Shown here piece after piece: positions 28,448-38,123 of a stretch of DNA of 64,000 bases. Made by a program: the position numbers and the translations under genes. This stretch comes from JBGQAS01 sp963699305. Its GTDB lineage: Bacteria; Chloroflexota; Anaerolineae; Anaerolineales; Anaerolineaceae. A model generated the notes under the pieces. It was given only the letters and a program-made list of their open reading frames with translations, was not told the origin of the DNA and made no database searches. Numbering within the stretch: the stretch's first letter is position 1; each line of letters starts with the position of its first letter. Location of the stretch: NCBI GenBank assembly GCA_963699305.1, contig OY969431.1:1922001-1986000 (forward strand), written 5' to 3'.

Positions 28448-29659
28448 ATGGATATCAGCAAGTATCGTAACGATTTCCCGCTGCTAAAGCAGACCATCAA
28501 GGGCATGCCGGTGGCATACTTCGACAACGCCTGCCAGACCCTGCGCCCGCAATCCGTCATCGACGCCATCAACTCATACTACCTGGAATCCTCCGCCTGC
28601 TCGGGGCGCTCGATGCACCAGCTGGCAGTGCGCGTCACGCGTGCCTGCGACGATGCGCGCAGCACCCTGGCAACGTTCATCAACGCCACCAAAAAAGAAG
28701 AGATCGTCTTCACCCGCAACACCACTGAAGGCATCAACCTGGTGGCGCATTCCCTGGAATTTACAAAAGGCGATGTGGTGCTCATCTCCGACAAGGAGCA
28801 CAACTCCAACCTCATCCCCTGGCAGCAGCTGGTGAAAAAGCAGGGGGTCGTGTTAACCATCGTTCCCACCCATTCCGACAACACCTTTGACATGCAGGCA
28901 TTTGAAAAAATGCTCGATAAGCGTGTCAAATTGGTTTCGCTCGGTTTCACCTCCAACCTGGATGGGGTCACCTACCCCGCCGCCGAGATCATCAAGAAGG
29001 CGCATGCCAACGGTTCGCTGGTACTGCTCGATGCGGCGCAGGCCATTCCCCACCGCAAGGTGGACGTGAAAGCGCTGGGCGTGGACTTCCTGGCTTTTTC
29101 GGGGCACAAGATGCTGGGTCCTTCCGGCACCGGTGTGCTGTATGGCAAATACAAACTGCTCGAAGCGCTGGAACCCTTCATGACCGGTGGCGATACCGTG
29201 TCGATCTCGACCTACGACTCCTGCACATTCCTGCCCCCGCCGGAAAAGTTCGAAGCCGGTTTGCAGGATTACGCTGGCCTGATCGGGCTGGGCGCGGCGT
29301 CGCAGTATTTGCAAAAAGTGGGCTTCGATGCCATCCAGAAGCAGGAGCACGTGCTCAACGCATTCATCACCACCGCCCTGCAGAAAATACCCAAGCTGCA
29401 CATCATCGGACCCGCCGACCCTGCGCTGCGCGGCGGGATCGTTTCATTTTATATAGACGGCATAGACTCCCACCAGGTCGCCCTGACCCTGGACCGCTTG
29501 GCGAACATCACCCTGCGCTCGGGGCAGCACTGTGTTCACGCGTGGTTTGGGTCGCGGCACATTACCGGCTCGGTGCGGGCTTCCTTGTATTTTTACAATA
29601 CGCTGCAAGAAGCGGAATTGTTCATCCAAAATCTTGAGAAAGTATTAAAGGTGCCTTAA
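28448..29659 (+). CDS. Class V aminotransferase, SufS/cysteine-desulfurase-like
   Basis: 403 residues, PLP-dependent fold type I. AYFDNACQTLRPQSV at the N-terminus, the PLP lysine in FSGHKMLGPSGTGVLYG (~residue 220), Asp in LLDAAQAIPH, and a Cys in LRSGQHCVHAWF at the position of the SufS persulfide cysteine. It may release sulfur from cysteine or act on a related substrate. The start at 28448 is favoured by the -10 box just upstream; a longer frame begins at 28415. The next gene starts 2 bp after the stop, implying co-translation. Confidence 0.87.
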   Translation: MDISKYRNDFPLLKQTIKGMPVAYFDNACQTLRPQSVIDAINSYYLESSACSGRSMHQLAVRVTRACDDARSTLATFINATKKEEIVFTRNTTEGINLVAHSLEFTKGDVVLISDKEHNSNLIPWQQLVKKQGVVLTIVPTHSDNTFDMQAFEKMLDKRVKLVSLGFTSNLDGVTYPAAEIIKKAHANGSLVLLDAAQAIPHRKVDVKALGVDFLAFSGHKMLGPSGTGVLYGKYKLLEALEPFMTGGDTVSISTYDSCTFLPPPEKFEAGLQDYAGLIGLGAASQYLQKVGFDAIQKQEHVLNAFITTALQKIPKLHIIGPADPALRGGIVSFYIDGIDSHQVALTLDRLANITLRSGQHCVHAWFGSRHITGSVRASLYFYNTLQEAELFIQNLEKVLKVP

Positions 29660-29661
29660 CC

Positions 29662-30603
29662 ATGTTCTGCATTGCTGCATTTATCGTCCTGTCCATCCTG
29701 GGCATCTTCAGCGCAACCAACCGCCAATTGGCAAAGGAAGCGCTGGATTGCGTGTTGCGCCGGGTGACCTTTCGCCCCTGCAACACCGGTTTCGACAAGA
29801 GAATGAAAGCCCGCATCGTCGGCGGGCTGCTGACGCGCTCGGAACCGATGGCAAAGTTCATCAACAAGTATTTCGAGGTCATTTCGTGGATCTTCGTTGT
29901 ACTGCTCATCGTTAGCCTGGTATTCGGTCTGCGCGGGCTGTACCTGTTCTACGTCACCGGCTCATGCAACGGGCTGAACAACTCGGGCTTTTGCGTGTTC
30001 GACCCCAAAGGCGAGAACAACGCCATCTCCACCCTTCCCGCCAACTGCAACCCCACCGAGCAGCCAACCAGCGGTCTTACCATCCAGGGGGTGGACCTTT
30101 CTACCTTCATGGTCCTCAATCCGGAAGCAACCGATCCAGTGGTGTTCATCGGCTGCTACGAGTGCGAGTACTCGCGCAAGGCATACCCGCAGATGATGCA
30201 GCTGGTGGAGCGCTACAAGCCCAATTTCACCTTTGCGCATTACCCGGCTAAGGATAAAACCGGCTACCTGTCGCAGATCGCCTATTGCGCTTACCAGCAG
30301 GACCCGGTAAAGTTCTGGGACTTGAATGCGGTGCTGTTTGCGGCGCCCATCACCGACCTGCAGGATGAGATCTGGGTGAAGGGCAAGCTCACTGAGATGG
30401 GCTTCGACCCCGGCAAACTGAAGGCCTGTCTGTTCGACCCGCGCACCGCCACCGTTACCCAAAACCAGGTCAACGAGCTGAACAAGACCGGTCTGTTCGG
30501 CACCCCCACCGTGTTCATCAAGGGCGAACCCATGGTGGGACCCAAGCCCTACCGGGTGTATGCCATCGCCCTCAAGGGCGTCTTTTTCTGGCTGGTGAAG
30601 TAA
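29662..30603 (+). CDS. Membrane-anchored DsbA-like thioredoxin-fold protein
   Basis: 313 residues. An N-terminal hydrophobic segment (1-17), a second membrane helix (about 73-95, ISWIFVVLLIVSLVFGLRGLYLF), then an extracytoplasmic domain with Cys pairs. The redox motif is CYEC (VVFIGCYECEYSRKAYPQM) and the cis-Pro loop is GTPTVFIKGEPMVG, as in DsbA-like oxidoreductases. Two further cysteine pairs (CNGLNNSGFC, CNPTEQ) may be structural. Two bp after the desulfurase-like gene, so a sulfur or thiol-redox function is likely shared. Confidence 0.82.
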   Translation: MFCIAAFIVLSILGIFSATNRQLAKEALDCVLRRVTFRPCNTGFDKRMKARIVGGLLTRSEPMAKFINKYFEVISWIFVVLLIVSLVFGLRGLYLFYVTGSCNGLNNSGFCVFDPKGENNAISTLPANCNPTEQPTSGLTIQGVDLSTFMVLNPEATDPVVFIGCYECEYSRKAYPQMMQLVERYKPNFTFAHYPAKDKTGYLSQIAYCAYQQDPVKFWDLNAVLFAAPITDLQDEIWVKGKLTEMGFDPGKLKACLFDPRTATVTQNQVNELNKTGLFGTPTVFIKGEPMVGPKPYRVYAIALKGVFFWLVK

Positions 30604-30622
30604 TCCAGTGCACACATCCATC

Positions 30623-30649
30623 AACCGCTGCAAACACGCAGCGGTTTTT
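30623..30649 (+). terminator. Terminator after desulfurase-DsbA operon
   Basis: AACCGCTGC/GCAGCGGTT with loop AAACAC, followed by TTTC and more T. Confidence 0.85.
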
Positions 30650-30695
30650 CTTTTCCATCACCCATGAACATCTTAATCCAAATATCTTTTGCCTG

Positions 30696-30724
30696 TTGAC
30701 TTCAACGTGCAAGTCATATATCCT
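30696..30724 (+). promoter_or_regulatory. Candidate glgC promoter
   Basis: TTGACT at 30696-30701 with TATATC (15-bp spacer) or TATCCT (17-bp spacer) downstream. Confidence 0.35.
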
Positions 30725-30796
30725 TAATGCAAGGCACATCTATTCATATAAAGGTTGCCGCGTCGCTTCACACGCATTTTATGGGAGGAAAGTACC

Positions 30797-32074
30797 ATGT
30801 CCAGCTGTGATGATATCCTGGCGGTCATTATGGGCGGAGGGCGCGGGACGCGCCTATACCCGCTCACCAAGCTGCGTTCCAAACCGGCTGTCCCCATGGC
30901 CGGCAAGTACCGCCTGATCGATATCCCCATCAGCAACTGCATCAATTCGGGCATCTACCGCATCGCCGTGCTCACCCAGTTCAACTCGGTCAGCCTGCAC
31001 CGGCACGTGGCACGCTCCTACGACTTCGACGCCTTCCACACCGGCTGGGTGCAGATCTGGGCTTCGCAGCAGACAGTGGCAACCAGCGACTGGTACCAGG
31101 GCACGGCGGACGCCGTGCGCAAACAGCTATTCGAGATCCGCTCGACGCGTGCCAAGCACGTGCTCATCCTGGCAGGCGACCATCTGTACCGCATGGACTA
31201 TTCCAAGATGGCGGAATTCCATTTCAAGACCGGTGCGGGTATCACTGTGGCGGTCCAGCCGGTAGCCAGGGAGGAAACCTGGAGGCTGGGCATCCTCAAG
31301 CAGGATGAAAGCGGGAAGATCACCAGGTTCGCCGAAAAGCCCAAAAAGCCCGAGATACTGGACGAAATGGTGAGCCGCAGCGACCCCAAGCGTCCCTTCC
31401 TGTGCTCGATGGGCATCTACCTCTTCGATACAGAACTGCTCTGCCACCTGCTGGAGGAGAAACCCTTCGATGATTTCGGCGCACATGTCATCCCCTACGC
31501 CATCCAGCACCATTCCGTGTTCGGCTACGGGTTCGAAGGCTACTGGGCGGATATCGGGACGATACGCTCGTTCTACGAGACCAACCTGATGCTCACCGGT
31601 CCGAACCCCAAGTTCGACTTTTTCGACCCCGATAAACCCATCTACACCCACGCCCGCTTCCTGCCCTGCTCCACCATGCAGGACAGTCACCTGGAGCATG
31701 TGCTCATTGCGGATGGCTGCTGCATCCAGAACGCCGACATCCGCACCTCGGTGATCGGTCTGCGGGCGCAGATCCATGAGGGCGTGACCATCCGCGACAG
31801 CGTCATCATGGGGGCAGATTACTACGAGAACCCGTGCTGCGAAACGAACGAGGAGGGCAAGGTTGCCATCGGCATCGGCAGCGGGTCGCAGATCGAAGGG
31901 GCGATCGTGGATAAGAACGCCCGCATCGGGCGCGGCACGGTCATTAAGCCCTTCCCGGCCGGCACCGACCTGGATGCCGAGAACTGGGTGGTGCGGGATG
32001 GCATCGTGGTCATCCCCAAGGATGCCGTGCTGCCACCGGGGACGGTCATCGCACCGGACCGGGTGGGGGATTAA
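30797..32074 (+). CDS. glgC: Glucose-1-phosphate adenylyltransferase
   Basis: 425 residues; makes ADP-glucose for glycogen. Pyrophosphorylase signature GGGRGTRLYPLTKLRSKPAVPMAG with the allosteric-site KPAVP, the DHLYRMDY catalytic Asp region, AEKPKKP and the left-handed beta-helix C-terminus (GCCIQNADIRTSVIG). GGGAGG at 30782 sets the start at 30797 over the longer frame. Apparently monocistronic; glgA is not in the window. Confidence 0.95.
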   Translation: MSSCDDILAVIMGGGRGTRLYPLTKLRSKPAVPMAGKYRLIDIPISNCINSGIYRIAVLTQFNSVSLHRHVARSYDFDAFHTGWVQIWASQQTVATSDWYQGTADAVRKQLFEIRSTRAKHVLILAGDHLYRMDYSKMAEFHFKTGAGITVAVQPVAREETWRLGILKQDESGKITRFAEKPKKPEILDEMVSRSDPKRPFLCSMGIYLFDTELLCHLLEEKPFDDFGAHVIPYAIQHHSVFGYGFEGYWADIGTIRSFYETNLMLTGPNPKFDFFDPDKPIYTHARFLPCSTMQDSHLEHVLIADGCCIQNADIRTSVIGLRAQIHEGVTIRDSVIMGADYYENPCCETNEEGKVAIGIGSGSQIEGAIVDKNARIGRGTVIKPFPAGTDLDAENWVVRDGIVVIPKDAVLPPGTVIAPDRVGD

Positions 32075-32096
32075 GAGTTATTGCTATGAAATAATC

Positions 32097-32120
32097 AGGG
32101 CGGGAACACATGCCCGCCCT
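32097..32120. terminator. Hairpin between convergent glgC and glycosyltransferase genes
   Basis: AGGGCGGG/CCCGCCCT stem without a strong T run, positioned between two convergent stops. Confidence 0.5.
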
Positions 32121-32136
32121 GCAGACTTCCTCGTTC

Positions 32137-34425
32137 TCAACGGGGAGTGACCCGCCATTTATGCTCACCGAACAACTGCTTTACCTGCGCCACGCGGGCA
32201 ATGATGTTCTTGAATTCCGTGTAATACAGGGATGAGGCTAACAGGTAACCCCAGAACCAGCCCTTGTGCTTGCGGATCTCCGGCACGCCAAGCCGGGCGG
32301 CAAAGTACGTCTGCCCGGGACCAACGCTGAGCGTGAACAGCGTCGTCATCACGAAGATGGGTATCAGCCAGTCCAGTTTATGGATGCCGCCGAACTTGAT
32401 CACCCAGTAGGTGATGATCGGGAACATCTGGAGCGAGATCCAGGGGTAGATCTCCCGCCAGGCGAGCAGCCAGAAGAAGCCGCTCTTCTGCCGGGCGGAT
32501 AGATTTTTGGACCGTATCCCCTGCCAAAAGTGCTTCATGGAAACCTGGAACCACCCCTGTGCCCAGCGCAGACGCTGGTTCCACAACGATTTCACCGTGG
32601 TGGGAGCGAGCTCATAGGAGATCAGCCCGGGGTCTACATAGATCTTTGCGCCCAGCTCATTCACCCGCATGGAAGCATCGATGTCTTCCGTCAGCATCGA
32701 CCCCTGCATCCGGGTCTTGTGCAGCAGCTCGGTCGTCCAATAGCCGTTCGAACCGCCAAATATGCCAAATTTGTGCAGGCGCATCCGTCCGGGGTGGCTG
32801 ACTCCGTAGATGGCTTCAAATTCCACCGCCACCAGGCGAGCCTGCGAACTGGTGGTCCCGTTGCGCACCACGCAGCGCCCCTGGACGACATCGTATCCCT
32901 CCGCCAGCCACTTCCAGGCGCGCTTGAAGCTGTCCATATCCGGCTGGTGATCGGCATCGAAGATGCCCACGAATTCGCCCGTCACTTCCGCGATGGCCGC
33001 GTTGATGTTCTGGGCTTTGCTGGTGCTGTTTTTCACCCGCAACAGCTTCAGCCGTTTATCCTGTTTCGCCAGCTCCTGCAGCGTTTTCTCCACCGGCAGG
33101 TCACGGGGTGTGTTGTAGGCAAGGATGATCTGCAGCGGGGCAGGATAATCCAGCCAGAAGAACGATTTTAAGGTGGACACGATGGTGGTTGCTTCGTTTG
33201 GCAGATATGCTGCAATGATCGCAGTTGCGCGGGGGTAAGGTTTTTTGGGCTCCGCAGGAGGCTCCACCTGCTTTATTGAAAGGAACCCTTCCAGCCAGAT
33301 GAAAAAGGCGGTGAGCACCAGCGACACGGTCACGACGATATACGCAACCTGCGTGATGTCGAACCCGATCCTATCCAGCAAGGCGTACAGGAAGAACGGG
33401 ATGACCCAGCCGACCAGGTAGGTAAAGATGATCTGTCCCGGCAGGGTCAGCTTCTTATAGATAGTCTTCAGCCTGGTTTGTCCTTTTAACTTCCCGCTGA
33501 TCCGGGTGGTTTCGGCGATGGATCCAAAGGAGGGTTTATACAACACGGGCTGCAGGTCCAGCCGGTCGATTGCTTTTTGCAAAGCAGTCAACGCCTGGTC
33601 GCTGGCTTTATCCAACCCCAGCTCCTTGGAAATGACCGTGTAACCGATGGCAGGGGTCAGGTGCACGCATTCCTCGCCGGCGGTGTAGGTGTATTCCGCC
33701 AGTTGATTCGAAAGCCTTTCCAGCAAGCCGCGAGCCGCATCCTCGCTGGTCTCCGGCAGGAGCAAACCGAACATATCCCCGCCGTAGCGCCCGATCATAT
33801 CCAGGGGGCGCATCCTGGAATGGAATATGCCAGCGATCTGTTTTGCAATTTCATCCTCCACCCGGGACCCGATGCGGTCGCGCAAGGCGGGCATATCGGT
33901 GAGGGAAAAGTACACCAGGCAGATCTCCTTGCCGCTGCGGTTCGAGCGGAGCAATTCCCGTTCGACCTCTTGACGGAAGGTCCTGGGTGAGAGCAGACCG
34001 GTTTTGGGGTCGTGGGTGAGTGTATCCACCGGGACGGGCGGGCGCTCCAGCTTGATGCGCACGCGGGCGATCAGCTCCGAAGGTTTGAAGGGCTTGACCA
34101 TGTAATCATCCGCGCCCAGGTGCAGCCCCTTCACCACATCTTCGGTCTGATCCATGGCGGTCAATAAAATGACGGGGATCGCCCTGGTATCTTCGCGGCT
34201 GCGCAGGGTTTTCAGAAACTCCAGCCCATCCATCTCGGGCATCATGATGTCCGAAATGATCAGGTCCGGCAGGGCTTTTTCCACAGAAGCCAGCGCCGAA
34301 CGAGCGTCGCTTTGCGTTTCCACGCCGTATCCGTTCGAGCGCAGGGTAAACGAAACCAGCCCACGTATGACCTCGTCGTCATCGACGACCAGGATCGAGT
34401 ATGTTGGTTCAGGTTGATTATTCAT
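32137..34425 (-). CDS. REC-GGDEF(degenerate)-membrane glycosyltransferase family 2 fusion
   Basis: 762 residues in three modules. 8-125: receiver domain with acidic DDD, phospho-acceptor Asp in DLIISDIMMPEMDG, T in LLTAMD and K in VKPF. 135-300: GGDEF-like domain whose core reads RYGGDMFGLLLP (GGDMF not GGDEF/GGEEF), so cyclase activity is doubtful. 335-395: membrane helices. 415-640: GT2 domain with DADHQPD, TEDIDAS and QRLRWAQGW (cellulose/hyaluronan-synthase-type D, DxD, TED, QxxRW). More helices follow. Suggests a processive polysaccharide synthase controlled by phosphorylation. Start MNNQPEP at 34425 has GAGGAA upstream. Confidence 0.88.
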   Translation of the reverse strand: MNNQPEPTYSILVVDDDEVIRGLVSFTLRSNGYGVETQSDARSALASVEKALPDLIISDIMMPEMDGLEFLKTLRSREDTRAIPVILLTAMDQTEDVVKGLHLGADDYMVKPFKPSELIARVRIKLERPPVPVDTLTHDPKTGLLSPRTFRQEVERELLRSNRSGKEICLVYFSLTDMPALRDRIGSRVEDEIAKQIAGIFHSRMRPLDMIGRYGGDMFGLLLPETSEDAARGLLERLSNQLAEYTYTAGEECVHLTPAIGYTVISKELGLDKASDQALTALQKAIDRLDLQPVLYKPSFGSIAETTRISGKLKGQTRLKTIYKKLTLPGQIIFTYLVGWVIPFFLYALLDRIGFDITQVAYIVVTVSLVLTAFFIWLEGFLSIKQVEPPAEPKKPYPRATAIIAAYLPNEATTIVSTLKSFFWLDYPAPLQIILAYNTPRDLPVEKTLQELAKQDKRLKLLRVKNSTSKAQNINAAIAEVTGEFVGIFDADHQPDMDSFKRAWKWLAEGYDVVQGRCVVRNGTTSSQARLVAVEFEAIYGVSHPGRMRLHKFGIFGGSNGYWTTELLHKTRMQGSMLTEDIDASMRVNELGAKIYVDPGLISYELAPTTVKSLWNQRLRWAQGWFQVSMKHFWQGIRSKNLSARQKSGFFWLLAWREIYPWISLQMFPIITYWVIKFGGIHKLDWLIPIFVMTTLFTLSVGPGQTYFAARLGVPEIRKHKGWFWGYLLASSLYYTEFKNIIARVAQVKQLFGEHKWRVTPR

Positions 34426-34565
34426 TGCGTATTCCTCATCATCAAGTGTACGGTGTTGCAAAGCAAATAGCAATATGAAAGGATTAACGTAATATAAACA
34501 TTAATAGAAAGCTACCCTTGCGGTCCTTTTACTGGGCGCTTGATAGTTTTTGATGGTTTTTCGGC

Positions 34566-34607
34566 TATACTCTAAGACGTAATGCGGCGGGAGACAAAAT
34601 CCCGCCG
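34566..34607 (+). promoter_or_regulatory. Candidate -10 and leader hairpin of P-type ATPase
   Basis: TATACT at 34566-34571, then a leader with an 8-bp stem CGGCGGGA (34585-34592)/TCCCGCCG (34600-34607) before the Shine-Dalgarno AAAAGG. Could modulate leader structure; not a terminator (no T run). Confidence 0.4.
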
Positions 34608-34646
34608 TGATATTAAAATAACCCTTGAAAAGGTAGACTTTCACCC

Positions 34647-37472
34647 ATGACACCAAAATACATCGCTCCAAAGACCACCCATAAACCTGCCGCCATCTGG
34701 CACGCCCTGAGCATCGACCAGGTGCTTAAGCAACTGGACGCCAGGCTGCACAGCGGCTTGACCGACGCTGAAGCGGCAAAACGCCAGGAGCGCTACGGCT
34801 TTAACCAGCTCACCGAAGCCAAGCGCCCGTCCTTCCTGAGCATGGTGCTGGACCAATTGAAAAGCTTCGTGGTGATCATGCTGATCGTGGCGGCGCTGGT
34901 TTCCGCAGTCCTGGGAGAATGGGTGGATGCGGTTGCCATCATGACCATCGTCATTCTCAACGCGGTGCTGGGAGTGGTGCAGGAGCGCCGCGCCGAGGAG
35001 GCGCTGGCGGCATTGAAGAAACTGGCAGCGCCCGAAGCCATCGTGCTGCGCGGCGGGCACCGCGTATCCATCCCGGCGCGCGAGCTGGTGCCGGGGGATA
35101 TCGTGTTCCTGGAAACGGGCAACTACATCCCTGCCGACCTGCGCCTGGTGGAAGCGGTCAATTTGCAGATCGATGAATCGGCACTGACGGGCGAATCGAT
35201 GGCAGTGCAGAAGAACGCCACGCTTTCGCTGGATAAGGATATCCCGCTGGGCGACCGGCGCAACACCGCCTTCTCGGGCTCGGTGGTCACCTACGGGCGC
35301 GGCCAGGGCGTGGTGGTGAGCACCGGCATGTACACCCAGCTCGGTCTCATCGCCACCATGCTGCAGGCGGTGGAGGACGAGGAAACCCCGCTGCAGAAGC
35401 GGCTCGATCAGCTCGGCAAGACGCTGGGCTGGGGCGCGCTGGCCATCTGCACGGCGGTGTTCCTCATCGGCTGGCTGGAAGGCGGCAAGCTGCTGACCAT
35501 GTTCCTGACCGCCGTCAGCCTGGCGATCGCCGCGGTGCCGGAAGGCCTGCCTGCCATCGTCACCATCAGCCTGGCGCTGGGCATGCGCGAGATGATCAAG
35601 CGCCATGCGCTCATCCGCCGGCTCTCTTCGGTGGAAACGCTCGGTTCCGCCACCGTGATCTGTTCGGATAAGACCGGCACGCTCACGCAAAATGCCATGA
35701 CCGTCACCCGGCTGTGGGTGGGCGGTGAATTTGTGGAAGTGACCGGCAGCGGGTACCGCCCGGTGGGCGAGTTCCGCATGGGCGGCAAAGCCATCCGCCT
35801 GGAGGACCACCCGGAGATCCAGACCGCATTGTGGGTGGGCACGCTGAACAACGATGCGCAGCTGGAGGAAGTGACCGAAGGCGCGGAACCCACCTACCGC
35901 ATCACCGGCGACCCCACCGAGGCGGCGCTCATCGTGGCGGCGGTGAAGGCGGGCACCACCGCACAGGATATCATGCAGGCGTTCCCGCGCGTGCGCGAGA
36001 TACCCTTCGATTCCGAACGCAAGCGCATGGTCACCGTGCACAGCATCGAGCAGCCGGACGGGTGAAGCTTGCGCCGGTAACCTGCGAAGAACATGCCCGC
36101 ATGCACGTGGTTGCCATCAAGGGCGCGCCGGATATCGTGCTGCAGCTGTGCAGCCGCTGGCAGGTGTCAAAGGAAACTGATCCCCAACTGCTGGATAAAC
36201 GCAGTACCGAAAAGATATTAAAGGCCAACGATGCCCTCACGCAGGATGCCCTGCGCGTGCTGGGCGTGGCATACAAGGTCATCCCCGGGGACCCGGCGGC
36301 ACTGAGTCCCGAGGAACTGGAGAAGGACTTCATCTTCAGCGGGCTGGTGGGCATGATGGACCCCGCCCGCGAGGAAGTGAAAGTTGCGCTGGGCAAAGCC
36401 AAAGGCGCCGGCATCCGCACCATCATGATCACCGGCGATTACCCCAACACCGCAAAGGCGGTCGCCGAGAGCATCGGGCTGCTGCAGCCCGGGCACAAGG
36501 TGCTGACCGGGGCGCAACTGAACGCCATCGACGATGCGCAGTTGAAGGAAGAAGTGCGCCACACGGATGTGTTCGCCCGCGTCTCGCCGGAGCACAAGAT
36601 GCGCATCGTGGATGCGCTGCAAAGCCAACGGCGAGATCGTGGCAATGACCGGCGACGGCGTGAACGACGCCCCCGCCATCAAGCGCTCGGATATCGGCGT
36701 GGCAATGGGCATCACCGGCACGGACGTGGCAAAGGAGACCGCCGACATGGTGCTCACGGACGACAACTACGCCAGCATCGTTTCCGCCGTGGAGCAGGGG
36801 CGCATCATCTACAGCAACATCCGCAAGTTCGTCTATTTCCTGGTCTCCTGCAACCTGGCGGAGATACTGGTCATTTTCCTGCCCATCGCCTTCGGGCGCT
36901 GGCTGTTCCCAACCACCGCCGGCAGGGCGGTCCTGGCGCCTTTGGCGGCCATCCAGATATTGCTGATGAACCTGGTGACGGATGGCGCGCCGGCGCTGGC
37001 GCTGGGCACCGAAAAGGGCGACCCGGATACCATGGTCCAGCCGCCGCGCCCGCCAAAGGAACCCATCATCAACCGGCGCATGTGGGTGAACGTGCTGATC
37101 CAGACCCTGGCGTTCACCATGGTGACCCTGGTGGCATACGGCGTGGGGCTGGCGCACACGGAGCACCAGTACGCCGAGACGATGGCATTTGTGACCATTT
37201 CGCTGGCACAGGTGCTGCGGGCATTTTCCAGCCGCTCGGAGCGCTACCCGATATTGAAGATCGGGCTGTTTTCCAATAAATGGATGAACATTGCGGCGGC
37301 TTCTTCCATTGCGATCATCCTGCTGGCGGTGTATGTGCCGTTCTTGAATATCCCCCTCGATACGCTGCCGATGACGCTGGAACAGTGGGTGTGGGTGCTG
37401 CCGCTGGCGCTGGTGCCAAGCGTGGTGGGCGAGGTCAGCAAGGCGATCGTTTACCGGAAGAAAAAAGAGTAG
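34647..37472 (+). CDS. Calcium-type P-type ATPase (PMCA/SERCA-like), two compensating frameshifts
   Basis: About 941 residues when corrected, normal for a P2A pump. N-terminal cation ATPase domain, TGES actuator, PEGLPA in TM4 typical of Ca2+-ATPases, DKTGTLT phosphorylation site, then MTGDGVNDAPAIKRSDIGVAMG. The frame breaks at ~36062 (GACGGGTGAAG; one G too few) and returns at ~36620 (CAAAGCC; one A too many). Six C-terminal helices follow with NLVTDGAPALALG. Pumps Ca2+ or Mn2+ outward at the expense of ATP (family inference). AAAAGG precedes ATG. Confidence 0.9.
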
Positions 37473-37574
37473 CCACTACAAACTGTTATTGAGAAAAGCC
37501 GATCGGGGATGTGATCTTTCTTCATTATTTGGTTCCTAACGATTAAGAGGAATGAGGAACAAGGAATGAAAAAA

Positions 37575-37650
37575 GTTGGTCGCCACATTCATAAGAAAAG
37601 GCGGGCAACACTAAACATCAGTGCGCGAAATGCGCGGGTGCCCACCCTAC
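37575..37650. repeat. Island-border repeat, copy A
   Basis: Shares GTTGGTCGCCACAT and AAAAGGCGGGCAACACT with copy B (38041-38122); AAAGGCGGGCA and GGTCGCCA also occur in copy C (41593-41655). Ends CACCCTACGAAC. Confidence 0.65.
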
Positions 37651-37894
37651 GAACTTTTGTTATCGATTATTTCTTTTTTTATCTCTTTGGCTTCTTTAGC
37701 ACATGTTGCTAGTAATTCCTCAAGTTCATTCTCGGTACCCTGATGAGAAACTGAACGCCTCCATCTGTCAACTCCTTCGATTTGAAGAGCTCCATATGAA
37801 ATTTCTCGAATACGGAAGAACCATCCATCAACAAGATCAGCTATTGGGTATTCAATTAATTTGTCATCATTAATCGCTTAATTGCTTTCTTCAT
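37647..37894 (-). CDS. Small hypothetical protein (immunity-like size), frameshifted near start
   Basis: The frame 37877-37647 encodes AINDDKLIEYPIADLVDGWFF...RWRRSVSHQGTENELEELLATCAKEAKEIKK, which is protein-like in composition. It lacks its own start, but an ATG at 37894 (MKKAIK) joins it if one A is restored in ATTAAGCG. About 82 residues. Short AT-rich genes of this kind are common as immunity proteins; I cannot name a family. It overlaps the repeat at its 3' end. Confidence 0.5.
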
Positions 37895-38040
37895 AATAAA
37901 TATCCACGTATCTATTTTATCGCATTCAAAACTTATTTCTCTATTTAAATTTTAAAATCCCTGGGGCGATAAATTCCAACATTTTTCTTGAAGGATTTTC
38001 GTTTTCTATATTTCCGGCTTAGATATTTACAATAAAGTCT

Positions 38041-38122
38041 GTAGGGCCACCATGGTTGGTCGCCACATCTTTCCTCCCTAAAAGGCGGGCAACACTCAAC
38101 AACAGTACCTACCCAACGAACT
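38041..38122. repeat. Island-border repeat, copy B
   Basis: GTAGGGCCACC, GGTTGGTCGCCACATC, AAAAGGCGGGCAACACT and CCAACGAAC in the same order as copy A. Two copies lie 470 bp apart. Confidence 0.65.
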
Positions 38123-38123
38123 A

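Noticed and set aside
32137..34425. Active diguanylate cyclase
   Set aside because: The signature is GGDMF instead of GG(D/E)EF, so catalysis is unlikely; binding is still possible.
34641..36041. Long minus-strand open frame opposite the P-type ATPase
   Set aside because: It is an antisense shadow of a strongly conserved gene, with biased His/Arg composition and no domain.
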